Assembly: GCA_045611765.1 (NCBI GenBank)
Contig: JAZKXT010000010.1
Coordinates: 1-64,000, forward strand
Reading direction: 5' to 3'
Length of the DNA: 64,000 bases
Source of the DNA: UMGS1649 sp045611765
GTDB taxonomy: Bacteria; Bacillota; Clostridia; TANB77; CAG-465
Notes under the pieces: model-generated
What the model was told of the DNA's origin: nothing
The model's input: the letters and a program-made list of their open reading frames with translations, nothing else
Database searches by the model: none
Program-made: the position numbers and the translations under genes
In this document: in pieces, positions 43,526-51,730 of the stretch
Layout: each line of letters begins with the position of its first letter
Numbering within the stretch: position 1 is the stretch's first letter

Positions 43526-43981
43526 TTAATCACGGTCCTTATTTGTAAAAATGTTAAATGCTTTCATAACACCAAGTAAAGTTATATAAGTATCTATATT
43601 CTTTTGCCTAGTTTCTCGTAAAAAAGGTTTAAGTGAGGTTAGCAAGTCTCGTCTAGGGTCAGCTTGATTTACACCATTTAATACTTTTGAGACATTCATA
43701 ATGGTATTCATATCTAAATTTAATCCAGAATTGTTTCCGCTTAAATTCGGTGCGCTAAAATTGCTTTTTGTCGATGCACCAGTAAAGTTCTCCAAAATCT
43801 TTGAAATATCTAATCCACTTAAATCTTTTTTATTTGAATTATTAAAATTGTTATTTACATTATTATTTCCGTTGTTATTTGCACTATTAGAATTTTCATT
43901 TAATTTACTTTGAATAGAATTGACTATATCCAATATAGGATTATCTGAACTGTTATTAATTTCATTTACTTGTTCATTCAT
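43526..43981 (-). CDS. Asn-rich protein with conserved C-terminal helix pair
   Basis: 151 residues. Residues 1-105 are very Asn and Ser rich, with runs such as NNNGNNNVNNNFNNSN. The last 45 (ADPRRDLLTSLKPFLRETRQ and IDTYITLLGVMKAFNIF) form a conserved-looking amphipathic pair, a pattern I have seen in clostridial small proteins that contain DPR..LL..L+P+L...R; no named function. Middle gene of the three-gene operon. Confidence 0.6.
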   Translation of the reverse strand: MNEQVNEINNSSDNPILDIVNSIQSKLNENSNSANNNGNNNVNNNFNNSNKKDLSGLDISKILENFTGASTKSNFSAPNLSGNNSGLNLDMNTIMNVSKVLNGVNQADPRRDLLTSLKPFLRETRQKNIDTYITLLGVMKAFNIFTNKDRD

Positions 43982-43994
43982 CTATACCACAACC

Positions 43995-44156
43995 TTATTT
44001 TTGTTCGTTATTAGTATTATTCATTCCAAGCATTCCAACCAAGTTATTTAAATCGTCTTTCGACATATTTCTTACCATATTAGAGACTTGCTCTAATTTA
44101 TCTTTATCCACTCCAGCTAGCAAATTTAATAAGTTTGAATTTAACATGTTATTCAC
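43995..44156 (-). CDS. Small helical protein (53 aa), GTG start
   Basis: 53 residues read from a GTG at 44156 located 8 bases after AAGGAG; the in-frame ATG at 44147 would give 50. Sequence is helical and Leu/Asn rich: NLLNLLAGVDKDKLEQVS and MSKDDLNNLVGMLGM. No family recognised. First gene of the divergent operon; its upstream region (44157-44230) is shared with the VirB4/Tad-like operon. Confidence 0.6.
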   Translation of the reverse strand: MNNMLNSNLLNLLAGVDKDKLEQVSNMVRNMSKDDLNNLVGMLGMNNTNNEQK

Positions 44157-44230
44157 AAAACCATCTCCTTATATCTGTATATTAAAGTATATGCTAAAGG
44201 AGAATAAAAGTTACTTTGAAAGGAGAAAAA

Positions 44231-44758
44231 ATGAATAAAATAACAACTAGATTAAATATTAAGAATATACAAGAAATGTATGATATACAGGCCATTACAG
44301 ACAATGGTCAAATAAATTTAAAAGATAGAAGCATAATTGTTTACAAGATTGATCCAGCTAATATTGTTGCATGTGATGAAGAAACTAAACAAAAAATATA
44401 TCAAGCATATTTGACATGTATAAGAGGATTACCGGATGCATTCCAGGTCATTATATCTAAAGATAGTGTAGATTTTGCTAGTCAAATAGAAGAGTATAAA
44501 AGACGAATAAATGAAATAGAAAATGAAAAACTAAAATTGGCAATACAAAGATATATACAGTATCTAGATGATATTTCGAATGAAAAGAAATTATATAGAA
44601 CAAATCATTATTTAATTGTAGAGAATATGAAAAGAGATGAAGCATGTGGAATAACAAATATATTTTCTAATTTGGAAGAATTTGGAGTAAGGATAAGTAG
44701 AGTGACTTCTAAAGGACAGTTGGAAAAGATTTTAAAAAGATATATATTAAAGGAATAA
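44231..44758 (+). CDS. VirB4/TraC N-terminal-domain protein (split half)
   Basis: 175 residues from the ATG at 44231 with AAAGGAG; the TTG at 44216 lies at the site itself. The fold pattern matches the N-terminal domain of VirB4-like conjugation ATPases of Firmicutes: a SIIVYKIDPANIVACD strand, DAFQVIISKDSVDF, long helix EEYKRRINEIENEKLK, then YRTNHYLIVE and a C-terminal EKILKRYI. It ends in TAA one codon before the next gene, which continues in the same frame. So this is either a true split subunit or one gene cut by a nonsense codon. Confidence 0.65.
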   Translation: MNKITTRLNIKNIQEMYDIQAITDNGQINLKDRSIIVYKIDPANIVACDEETKQKIYQAYLTCIRGLPDAFQVIISKDSVDFASQIEEYKRRINEIENEKLKLAIQRYIQYLDDISNEKKLYRTNHYLIVENMKRDEACGITNIFSNLEEFGVRISRVTSKGQLEKILKRYILKE

Positions 44759-44761
44759 TGT

Positions 44762-46465
44762 ATGGATATAATTAAACTTTTACCATCAAATATGAAAATT
44801 AAATATGATTATTTAAATATAGATGGTGTATACATAGCAACAATAGTGATAATCAAGTATGTGCCTAATATAGAGATGCTAAATACTATGGAAATATTAA
44901 CTGATTTAAAAGATATAGAGATATCTTTTCATGCTACTCGTGAAAATAATTATGAGATATTAAAAAAACTCACAAATATAATATCCCAATCTAGTTCAGA
45001 AATAAGTAGCGTTAATAAAAATCAAATGGATATTAATCTCATAAATAACACAAAGGCAGAAGCAATTGAATTAAGAAAGAAAATACAGATTGATGATGAG
45101 CAAATATATTTACTTAGCACCTATATTGTTATAAAAGCTACAACTTTAGATGAATTAATACTTAAACAAAAAACATGTATAAATATGTTGTATGCTAAGC
45201 AAATAATAGCTAGACCAGCTAATTTTAGGCAAAAAGAAGCATATCTTGCAACGCTTCCCACACTAACTAATACTGAATCCATCTCCAGGTATACATACAG
45301 TGTATTGACTGAAGCAGCTCTTGCAAAATTATTTCCGTTTTTCCAAAGAGATATATTAAATAAAGACGGGATATTGATTGGAAAAACAAACAACAATTTA
45401 TGTATGATAGATATGTTTGATAATAAGAATAACAACTACAATATGTGCATATTTGGTAGTAGTGGGGCGGGCAAGTCATACTTTGTAAAGCTTGCGATTT
45501 TAAGAAATGCATATAAGGGAATAAGACAAATAATCATTGACCCAGAAGGCGAATATGTTGAGTTTGTAAAAAGTCTGGGTGGACAAGTATACGCTATAGA
45601 TAGTTACAACCCTTTTGAAATAAGTGAGAGTTGTTTAGAGAATGAAAATTTCTTTAACGTTAAAGTGGAGCAAATAGTAGAATATATGTGCTTGTTTGTT
45701 GCTACTCTAAATAAAGCTATATTAAGGTCTGCTATTATACAAGTATATAAAAATTATGGAATTATAGAAAACAGGGAATCTTTATATGAACTGCAAGATG
45801 ATAATAGTATATACATTAAGCCTAAATATAAAACAAAATTACCAACATTAAAAGATTTGTATAAAGAATTGAAAGCGCGAAATATAGATGTGAAGTTTGA
45901 ACAACTAAACGTTTTTAAAAATGAAAAAGCTATAATTAGCAACCTAAATGCAGAGATATATTGTTTTGATTTATCTAATAAAGATACGTATAGCCTGTCT
46001 AAAGAAATGAAAGTGTTTATTCCTAAAATATATGAGTTAATAAAATCAAATACGCTTATATATTTTGATGAGGTCTGGAAAACAATAGGATTTGGTCAAG
46101 ATAAATACGTAATAGAAAATATATATAATATGTTTAAAACGTTAAGGAAGAAAAAGGCGGGAATTATAGCTATTAGTCAGGATATATGTGATTTATTTAA
46201 TTTAGATAATGGTAATTTTGGAAAGAGTATATTAAATAATACAAATACAAAGGTTATGTTTAAGATGGAATGGCAAGATGTTGAAATGTTTGAACGAATG
46301 TTGAAAAATGATAAGGCAATAAAAAGTATAGATACATTATCTAGAGGAAATGCACATGTTTACATAAACAGTTCAAGTTTTAACTTAGAAATAAAGGCAG
46401 CGCCTTTTGAACATAAATTAATAGAAGGAGAGAAATATGAAGAAAATATTAATAGCAATGAATAA
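44762..46465 (+). CDS. VirB4/TraC-like secretion ATPase
   Basis: 567 residues. The first 200 correspond to the middle domain of VirB4-like ATPases (KIKYDYLNIDGVYIATIVI, then ISFHATRENNYEILKKL). ATPase core: Walker A GSSGAGKSYF near residue 232, IIIDPEGEYVEFV, Walker B LIYFDEVW near 431, and AISQD as in VirB4/HerA enzymes. Energy source for type IV secretion or conjugation machines. No coupling protein, relaxase or other T4SS subunit is nearby; instead Tad-type genes follow. AAAGGA site before the ATG. Confidence 0.82.
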   Translation: MDIIKLLPSNMKIKYDYLNIDGVYIATIVIIKYVPNIEMLNTMEILTDLKDIEISFHATRENNYEILKKLTNIISQSSSEISSVNKNQMDINLINNTKAEAIELRKKIQIDDEQIYLLSTYIVIKATTLDELILKQKTCINMLYAKQIIARPANFRQKEAYLATLPTLTNTESISRYTYSVLTEAALAKLFPFFQRDILNKDGILIGKTNNNLCMIDMFDNKNNNYNMCIFGSSGAGKSYFVKLAILRNAYKGIRQIIIDPEGEYVEFVKSLGGQVYAIDSYNPFEISESCLENENFFNVKVEQIVEYMCLFVATLNKAILRSAIIQVYKNYGIIENRESLYELQDDNSIYIKPKYKTKLPTLKDLYKELKARNIDVKFEQLNVFKNEKAIISNLNAEIYCFDLSNKDTYSLSKEMKVFIPKIYELIKSNTLIYFDEVWKTIGFGQDKYVIENIYNMFKTLRKKKAGIIAISQDICDLFNLDNGNFGKSILNNTNTKVMFKMEWQDVEMFERMLKNDKAIKSIDTLSRGNAHVYINSSSFNLEIKAAPFEHKLIEGEKYEENINSNE

Positions 46466-47657
46466 TGTTGTACTTTTAGAAAAAATAAAAAGATGTGGGA
46501 AATATGACGTCCATACTTACGATATTTCCACTAAAGAGGACGTAGTAGATTATCTTAAAAAATATAAAGTAGATGTATTAATAACTAAAGATTTGTTAGA
46601 TGGCGAGATGGATAAAGAAGAATATATAGAAAGTATTAGAAATATAAACTCAGATGTAAAGATAATATTATGTGTAGATAAACTTGATGAAATATATAGA
46701 GGATTTCTATTCTCTAAAAATGTTTTTAATATTATAGAAGGAAAAGAAGCTGGGTTTACAGATATTTTTCATATGATAGATTCAAAGGAAAAGATAGTAG
46801 TACTAAAAAATAATAACAATATTATTAGAGAGAATATTAGTAATAACAAGATGTTAAACGTATTAACCAAACAAAAGATTTGTGTTTTTGGAACTAGTGG
46901 AGCGGGCAAATCATATATTGCAAGTATTCTTGCACAAATAACAAGTAGAAAATTAAAGTTGAACACACTTCTTGTAGACATGGATGTTCAAAATGCGGCA
47001 ATAGATATATATAACAATTTAAATAGTTCGGGTAATAGTTTGCAATTTGTTATGGAAGAAATAGATAGGGGTTCATTTAGTTCGCAAATGTTAAATGAAT
47101 TAGTAAAAAAAGAGCGAAGAAGAAACGGTAAGTTATCTTTTATAACCAATAATATGGGTATTTATGAATGCCAAAACAAATTGTCTGAAGAATATTATTC
47201 TAAGTTGTACTCGGAAACGGAAAATGAGTATGATGTACTAATATTAGATATGCCGTCTGCTCCGTTTTTGGATGTAGTACCATATTCACTAACCAAAGCA
47301 GATAAAATATTTTTTGTAGTTAATCCAAATTTTATAAGTATGAGACAGGCTGTAAAATATCTAGATCTTATAACAAACATATGGAAAATTCAGAAGGAAA
47401 AAATATGTATAGTTATAAACAGAAGCAAAAAAGATTCACTTTCATTAAAACAAATAGCAGCAATTCTTGAGGGGTATAATATATGTCTAGAAGTTGCAGA
47501 GGATGCAAAATTAGAAGGAATAATAAATGGTTTAGGGGAAATAAACATTCCCACTGTGGACAAAGTGGATAATGTAGCACAAATATTAGGCTTGATGTCA
47601 AATAACGAGATGAAAAATGAAATACCTTCAAAGTTAGGAGACGCTTATGATAATTAA
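46437..47657 (+). CDS. TadZ/CpaE-like ATPase with receiver-like domain
   Basis: 406 residues. N-terminal about 120 residues look like a degenerate receiver domain (KILIAMNNVVLLEKIKRCG, VDVLITKDLL). The ParA/MinD-like ATPase domain starts near 145 with P-loop FGTSGAGKSYIAS, TLLVDMDVQNAAIDIY, LILDMPSAPFL and FFVVNPNFISMRQAVKYL. In Tad systems TadZ/CpaE places the assembly machine at a pole. The P-loop lacks the usual KGGVGKT lysine signature. It overlaps the VirB4-like gene by 29 bases and the next gene by 11. Confidence 0.8.
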   Translation: MKKILIAMNNVVLLEKIKRCGKYDVHTYDISTKEDVVDYLKKYKVDVLITKDLLDGEMDKEEYIESIRNINSDVKIILCVDKLDEIYRGFLFSKNVFNIIEGKEAGFTDIFHMIDSKEKIVVLKNNNNIIRENISNNKMLNVLTKQKICVFGTSGAGKSYIASILAQITSRKLKLNTLLVDMDVQNAAIDIYNNLNSSGNSLQFVMEEIDRGSFSSQMLNELVKKERRRNGKLSFITNNMGIYECQNKLSEEYYSKLYSETENEYDVLILDMPSAPFLDVVPYSLTKADKIFFVVNPNFISMRQAVKYLDLITNIWKIQKEKICIVINRSKKDSLSLKQIAAILEGYNICLEVAEDAKLEGIINGLGEINIPTVDKVDNVAQILGLMSNNEMKNEIPSKLGDAYDN

Positions 47658-48846
47658 TGCATATAAGATACAAGCTGTAGAGCGAAAGCAAGAGGAAAAA
47701 ACGGACAAGCAGATTATAAAAGAAATAACGTTAAATCTAATAAAAGACAAAGAGGACATAATAGCGACTGATAGGAAGCAAGATGTGAAGGGAATTATAA
47801 CAAGTAATTTGTATAATGAGTACCATTTAAATGATATAACTAGGATAAATAATATAACACAAGAGATAATAGACAAAATATATGGTTATGGTATTTTGCA
47901 AAAATATATTGATAATTTTAATATAAGCGATATTAGAGCGGTTGCATATAACCAAATATATATAAAAGAAAAGGGAAAGTGGAGAAAGGTAAATCAAACT
48001 TTTGAATCTAAACAAGATTTTGAAGAATATGTAAGGTTTTGTGCCCTTAAAAACAATTCAAGTATAAATTTTGAGACACCAGTAGTTGTATTTAGTGATA
48101 GAAATAATTCGTTGAGAATAGAAGCGGGATTAGAACCGGCAAATGTTATAGGCCCGAGTTTAGTTATACGTATTCATAGAAAGAATACTGGCGCAAGTTT
48201 GGAAAAGCTTTTTACAGAGTATAATTTACTGGATAAAGAATCATACAAGATATTAAAACTTAGAATTGATAGTATGAAAAATATTATTTTATGTGGTAAA
48301 GGGGGAAGTGGAAAAACAACATTACTTAAAGCACTAATAGAACAAATACCAAAGAACTATGCTATAACTACAAACGAGGAGACTGCGGAGTTTTATTTGG
48401 AGGGGAGAAATGTTATACAAAGAGAATGTATATTAAATAGGGAACAAGATAAAAATGTTGATTTGGAAAAACTTTCACGCCATTCACTTGTGATGTCAAA
48501 TGACATTATTATAATAGGCGAGCTTAAAGGGGCTGAAGCAAATTCGTTTTTTGATGCTATTTCAACTGGTCATACAGGGCTTGCAACTGTTCATGCAGAT
48601 AGTATAACAAATACGATAGATAGGCTTATAACCCTTATAAAAAAAGATATTAAAGCACAACATTATACAGAACACTTTTTAAGAAGGTTTTTGGCAAGTA
48701 GTATAGACTATATTATTTTTATGAAAGATTTTAAGGTGAACGAAATTGCACAAGTAGTATTAAATGAAAGTACAGGTGAAATTGAGTATAAAAGATTATA
48801 TAAATTAAAGGAGAAGAGTGATGTTAGTAATTATTGTATTGATTAA
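47647..48846 (+). CDS. TadA/CpaF-like type II/IV secretion ATPase
   Basis: 399 residues, VirB11/GspE superfamily. N-terminal domain about 1-175 with IYGYGILQKYIDNFNISDI; then LRIEAGLEPANVIGPSLVIR, Walker A CGKGGSGKTTLLKAL near residue 218, Asp box TTNEETAEFYLEG, Walker B IIIIGELKGAEANSFFDAIS, and His box GLATVHADS. The layout is that of Tad pilus and CpaF motors. AGGAG site inside tadZ-like gene. Confidence 0.85.
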   Translation: MIINAYKIQAVERKQEEKTDKQIIKEITLNLIKDKEDIIATDRKQDVKGIITSNLYNEYHLNDITRINNITQEIIDKIYGYGILQKYIDNFNISDIRAVAYNQIYIKEKGKWRKVNQTFESKQDFEEYVRFCALKNNSSINFETPVVVFSDRNNSLRIEAGLEPANVIGPSLVIRIHRKNTGASLEKLFTEYNLLDKESYKILKLRIDSMKNIILCGKGGSGKTTLLKALIEQIPKNYAITTNEETAEFYLEGRNVIQRECILNREQDKNVDLEKLSRHSLVMSNDIIIIGELKGAEANSFFDAISTGHTGLATVHADSITNTIDRLITLIKKDIKAQHYTEHFLRRFLASSIDYIIFMKDFKVNEIAQVVLNESTGEIEYKRLYKLKEKSDVSNYCID

Positions 48847-49693
48847 TATGTTAATACTATCAGGATTAATATATATAATCATCCCTGTTATAAAAACAAA
48901 TAAAATAAAGTATAAAATATCACAAACACAACCTTACATTAGGCTCTCGGAAGGTATTAGTGAGTCATTAAAAAGAAAATTAATTCCACATAAAATAAAA
49001 ATATTAAATCCATTTGTTATAGTAGCAATAATGTTAATTCTATTTTTTATATTCTATATATTATTTTATTCGTATATTCAAGTGATTACCACATCAATAA
49101 TTTTATCGTTACCGTTTGCTTTTTTGCCAATTATAATATATAAAATTTTATTAAACCAAGAAAAAACTAAAATTATTAAATTATTACCAATGTATGTCGT
49201 AAATATAAAAAATCACATAGACAGGGACAACAACATTATTGGAGCAATTCAAAGAACAACATCAGAACAACCATTGAAGAAATATATAGAGGTATTTAAG
49301 TCTAATGTATCTAGAGGGATGAATGTTATAGAGGCATTTAATGTGTTAAAAACGGAAGTAAATGTAAAAGCGTTCGCTGGATTTGTTAATGCATGTCAGG
49401 TCTGTTATTTAAATGGAGGTAATTTTAATGATTTGTTGGAGAGATATATAGATATAATAACGAAAGAAAATATAAGCAAAGAATCTACAAAAGAGAAAGC
49501 ATATGCAGACATTATTACATTATTAGTAATGGTGGCTCTCAATGTTATAGTAGCGGTAATGTTTGTGTTCACAAATAAAGAATATGCAAGTATTATGTGT
49601 GAAACTGCTTTTGGCAAGTTAGTATTAAACATTAACGCGCTTTCTTACATTTTAATAGCATATTTAATTTCGAGAATATATAAGGAGGAATAA
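48821..49693 (+). CDS. TadB-like T2SSF membrane platform protein
   Basis: 290 residues from the ATG at 48821 (AAGGAG 7 bases upstream; a GTG at 48818 is possible). Membrane helices near 2-22, 60-82, 85-108, about 235-255 and 270-287; the cytoplasmic domain between has KLLPMYVVNIKNHIDRDNN and FAGFVNACQVCYLNGGNF, as in T2SSF proteins TadB/TadC. Only one such gene is present where Tad systems have two. Overlaps the tadA-like gene by 26 bases. Confidence 0.75.
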   Translation: MLVIIVLINMLILSGLIYIIIPVIKTNKIKYKISQTQPYIRLSEGISESLKRKLIPHKIKILNPFVIVAIMLILFFIFYILFYSYIQVITTSIILSLPFAFLPIIIYKILLNQEKTKIIKLLPMYVVNIKNHIDRDNNIIGAIQRTTSEQPLKKYIEVFKSNVSRGMNVIEAFNVLKTEVNVKAFAGFVNACQVCYLNGGNFNDLLERYIDIITKENISKESTKEKAYADIITLLVMVALNVIVAVMFVFTNKEYASIMCETAFGKLVLNINALSYILIAYLISRIYKEE

Positions 49694-49695
49694 AT

Positions 49696-50436
49696 ATGGA
49701 TTTATCTAATGAAATAAATGAAATTATACAGAATACTAAGGAGTTAACAATGAGCCTTGGGAAAGATGATAGAATAGCAACTTTGAAGGAGGATTTTGCG
49801 GGGGCTGTAGAAAAAACGGTGGACAAGGCGGCTAAATATGTTATAAAAGCCTTACCAGTTCCGGATGCCGTAAAGGATGTGCTTATGGATATAAAGGACG
49901 CAATGAGAACTAAAGATATTAAAGGTGTAGTAGTCACAGCGGTAAAGAGCAGTGTGAGGGAGGGTCTTGAGATTTTAGGATTATCTAATAAAAGTATTAA
50001 TTCTTTGAGCGAGTTAAAAGATATAGCTAAAAGAGGTGGTTTAGTAACATCTATAAAAAATGGTATTGAAATTATAGAAACAAATTATTTAAAGAATAAT
50101 ATAGTAGGTGACTATGTATATAAATTTTTTGATAAACTAAAAAACTATATAATGAATAATGAATTTATGAGGCAGTTAAGCAAGTTTATAGATAAGTTAG
50201 AACAAAAGAAAAATGATTTTTTAAACAAATGTGAAGAGTGGTATAATGCATATAAAAGCAAAGAGTTCACTAAAATAAACGACATAGCGGAAAAATTAAA
50301 CGAAAACAAGTATGTTCTATCAAGGTATAATGATTGTATTAAGGAAAATAATGTTATACAAAATATAACTGCGATGGTAAACAGTAAAAAGGATATTCTG
50401 ACTATAAATCAACAAAGATTGTGTGAAGTTATTTAG
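49696..50436 (+). CDS. Helical protein of unknown function, last gene of the VirB4/Tad operon
   Basis: 246 residues, almost all helix, no clear membrane segment or signal peptide. N-terminal AVEKTVDKAAKYVIKALP and VVVTAVKSSVREGLEILG are amphipathic and Gly/Ala/Val rich; the C-terminal half (about 140-246) is Lys-rich, with QLSKFIDKLEQKKNDFLN. AAGGAGG site overlapping the end of the T2SSF gene. Nothing recognisable. Its place suggests it is a substrate, tip or accessory part of the machine (inference only). Confidence 0.6.
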   Translation: MDLSNEINEIIQNTKELTMSLGKDDRIATLKEDFAGAVEKTVDKAAKYVIKALPVPDAVKDVLMDIKDAMRTKDIKGVVVTAVKSSVREGLEILGLSNKSINSLSELKDIAKRGGLVTSIKNGIEIIETNYLKNNIVGDYVYKFFDKLKNYIMNNEFMRQLSKFIDKLEQKKNDFLNKCEEWYNAYKSKEFTKINDIAEKLNENKYVLSRYNDCIKENNVIQNITAMVNSKKDILTINQQRLCEVI

Positions 50437-50442
50437 TTTTTC

Positions 50443-50471
50443 TTGAAAGATTTCAATAGGTATAGTATAAT
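50443..50471 (+). promoter_or_regulatory. Promoter of the 50490 gene
   Basis: TTGAAA (50443-50448), 17 bases, TATAAT (50466-50471). Marks the end of the preceding operon as a separate unit. Confidence 0.8.
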
Positions 50472-50489
50472 TTCGCTGGAGGGGAGTGT

Positions 50490-50729
50490 ATGGCAAGCAG
50501 AAAGTCTAGGAGAGAGGCAACAGCGAATACAACTAATTTGAAACCGGGCGCTAAAAAACAACTCGTTATAATGTTGATATCTATAATTTTAATGATATTT
50601 ACGGTAACACAAGTATATTATTTAACCAAATACACTTTAGGATATGAAGTGCCGGCAGAAAAGTTAAGAGTATATAGATGGGTGAGTATGCTTTTTGGAG
50701 ACAGTGAGCCTACTACTCCTGAAGAATAG
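50490..50729 (+). CDS. Small single-pass membrane protein (79 aa), unknown
   Basis: 79 residues: basic Ser/Arg-rich head (MASRKSRREATANT), one membrane helix at about 26-48 (LVIMLISIILMIFTVTQVYYL), and an acidic-Pro tail (DSEPTTPEE). Strong GGAGGGG site. First gene of a unit with the ylbF-like gene. Septum or DivIC-like small proteins have similar topology, but no motif supports that. Confidence 0.6.
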   Translation: MASRKSRREATANTTNLKPGAKKQLVIMLISIILMIFTVTQVYYLTKYTLGYEVPAEKLRVYRWVSMLFGDSEPTTPEE

Positions 50730-50744
50730 AAAAGAGGGATTGTT

Positions 50745-51083
50745 ATGAATTTTTATGATAAAATACACGCGTTAGTAAGAGATTTAAAAGATACGCCAGA
50801 ATATGTGAATTATATGGCGTTAAAAGAAAGAGTTAAAGCGGATAATGAATTGAGCGAAAAAATTAAAAAGTTTAGAGCACGTCAAAGAGAAGAGCAAATG
50901 AAGCATATTAGCGGGACGGCTATGAATGAATCCGTAAAGAATGAACTGCAACAAGAGTATTCTTTAATTATTCAAAGCCCACTTGCTGTTGAGTTTTTTC
51001 AGGCTGAAATAAAACTAGATGTATTACTTGCAGATATGCAAAAAATTTTAGGCGAAGGTCTTCAAGACGTTATAGAGTTCTAA
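50745..51083 (+). CDS. YlbF/YmcA family protein
   Basis: 112-residue all-helical protein of the Com_YlbF family: N-terminal YDKIHALVRDLKDTPEYVNY, then KADNELSEKIKKFRARQRE, and C-terminal FFQAEIKLDVLLADMQKILGE. In Bacillus, YlbF with YmcA and YaaT promotes RNase Y activity and Spo0A phosphorylation. Located between two membrane protein genes. Confidence 0.83.
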   Translation: MNFYDKIHALVRDLKDTPEYVNYMALKERVKADNELSEKIKKFRARQREEQMKHISGTAMNESVKNELQQEYSLIIQSPLAVEFFQAEIKLDVLLADMQKILGEGLQDVIEF

Positions 51084-51084
51084 T

Positions 51085-51654
51085 ATGGATAGCTTAATAA
51101 AGGAAATATTAAATCATATAGGCAATACACATACCAAGGTAGAAAGAAAACAAGGCTTTTTAGGAAATTATTATAGTCCGCTTATAGATACTATATATGT
51201 TGTTGAAGATTTTGAAAAAATAAAGATGCCAAATGACGCAAAAAAAATAAATCCAAAAGCAGCAAAACTTATTATGGTATGCCATGAATGTATTCATTCT
51301 ATTCAAAGTAAAAAATTACATATATTAAATACAATATTTGCCAACATTTCTTTGATATTGTCGGTCGTATATCTTTTTATAGCGCTTGTTGGAACGGGTC
51401 AGTTATGGCTAAAAATGGGTGCGTTAGCAACAATAACAACTAGTATTGTTATTAGACTAATACTAGAATTAGGAGCCACAAACGGTTCTACAGAACTGGC
51501 TAAAGAACTGGTGAATAAGGGCTTTTTAGATTGTGTTTCGGCCGAAGATATACAAGAAAGTGTAGAATATATAAGGAAGCATAGAGTAGTGGCGCTAACT
51601 CAAATGGTTGTAGATAAAATAGTATTTTTAATATTAGTATTGATATTTAAATAG
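51085..51654 (+). CDS. Membrane protein with HExxH motif, YugP-like
   Basis: 189 residues. The motif MVCHECIHSIQS (HExxH, near residue 71) is followed by two membrane helices (about 86-105 and 110-130), a helix with GATNGSTELAKELV and a final membrane helix (about 168-187). This order and the C-terminal GFLDCVSAEDIQESVEYI resemble the membrane zinc peptidase YugP (PF04298) in divergent form. Third zinc ligand not certain. It begins two bases after the ylbF-like stop. Confidence 0.6.
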   Translation: MDSLIKEILNHIGNTHTKVERKQGFLGNYYSPLIDTIYVVEDFEKIKMPNDAKKINPKAAKLIMVCHECIHSIQSKKLHILNTIFANISLILSVVYLFIALVGTGQLWLKMGALATITTSIVIRLILELGATNGSTELAKELVNKGFLDCVSAEDIQESVEYIRKHRVVALTQMVVDKIVFLILVLIFK

Positions 51655-51658
51655 CAAG

Positions 51659-51699
51659 CAATATCACTCTAAATTTAGTTTTGGTTGATATTGTTTTTG
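51659..51699 (+). terminator. Terminator after the 51085 gene
   Basis: CAATATCA / TGATATTG with a 19-base loop, then TTTTTG. Confidence 0.7.
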
Positions 51700-51730
51700 T
51701 TGCACTTCATATACATATATTGGTGATTAT

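Noticed and set aside
44231..50436. Integrative conjugative element or prophage
   Set aside because: No integrase, relaxase, coupling protein, att-like repeats or phage genes are seen; surrounding genes are core functions.
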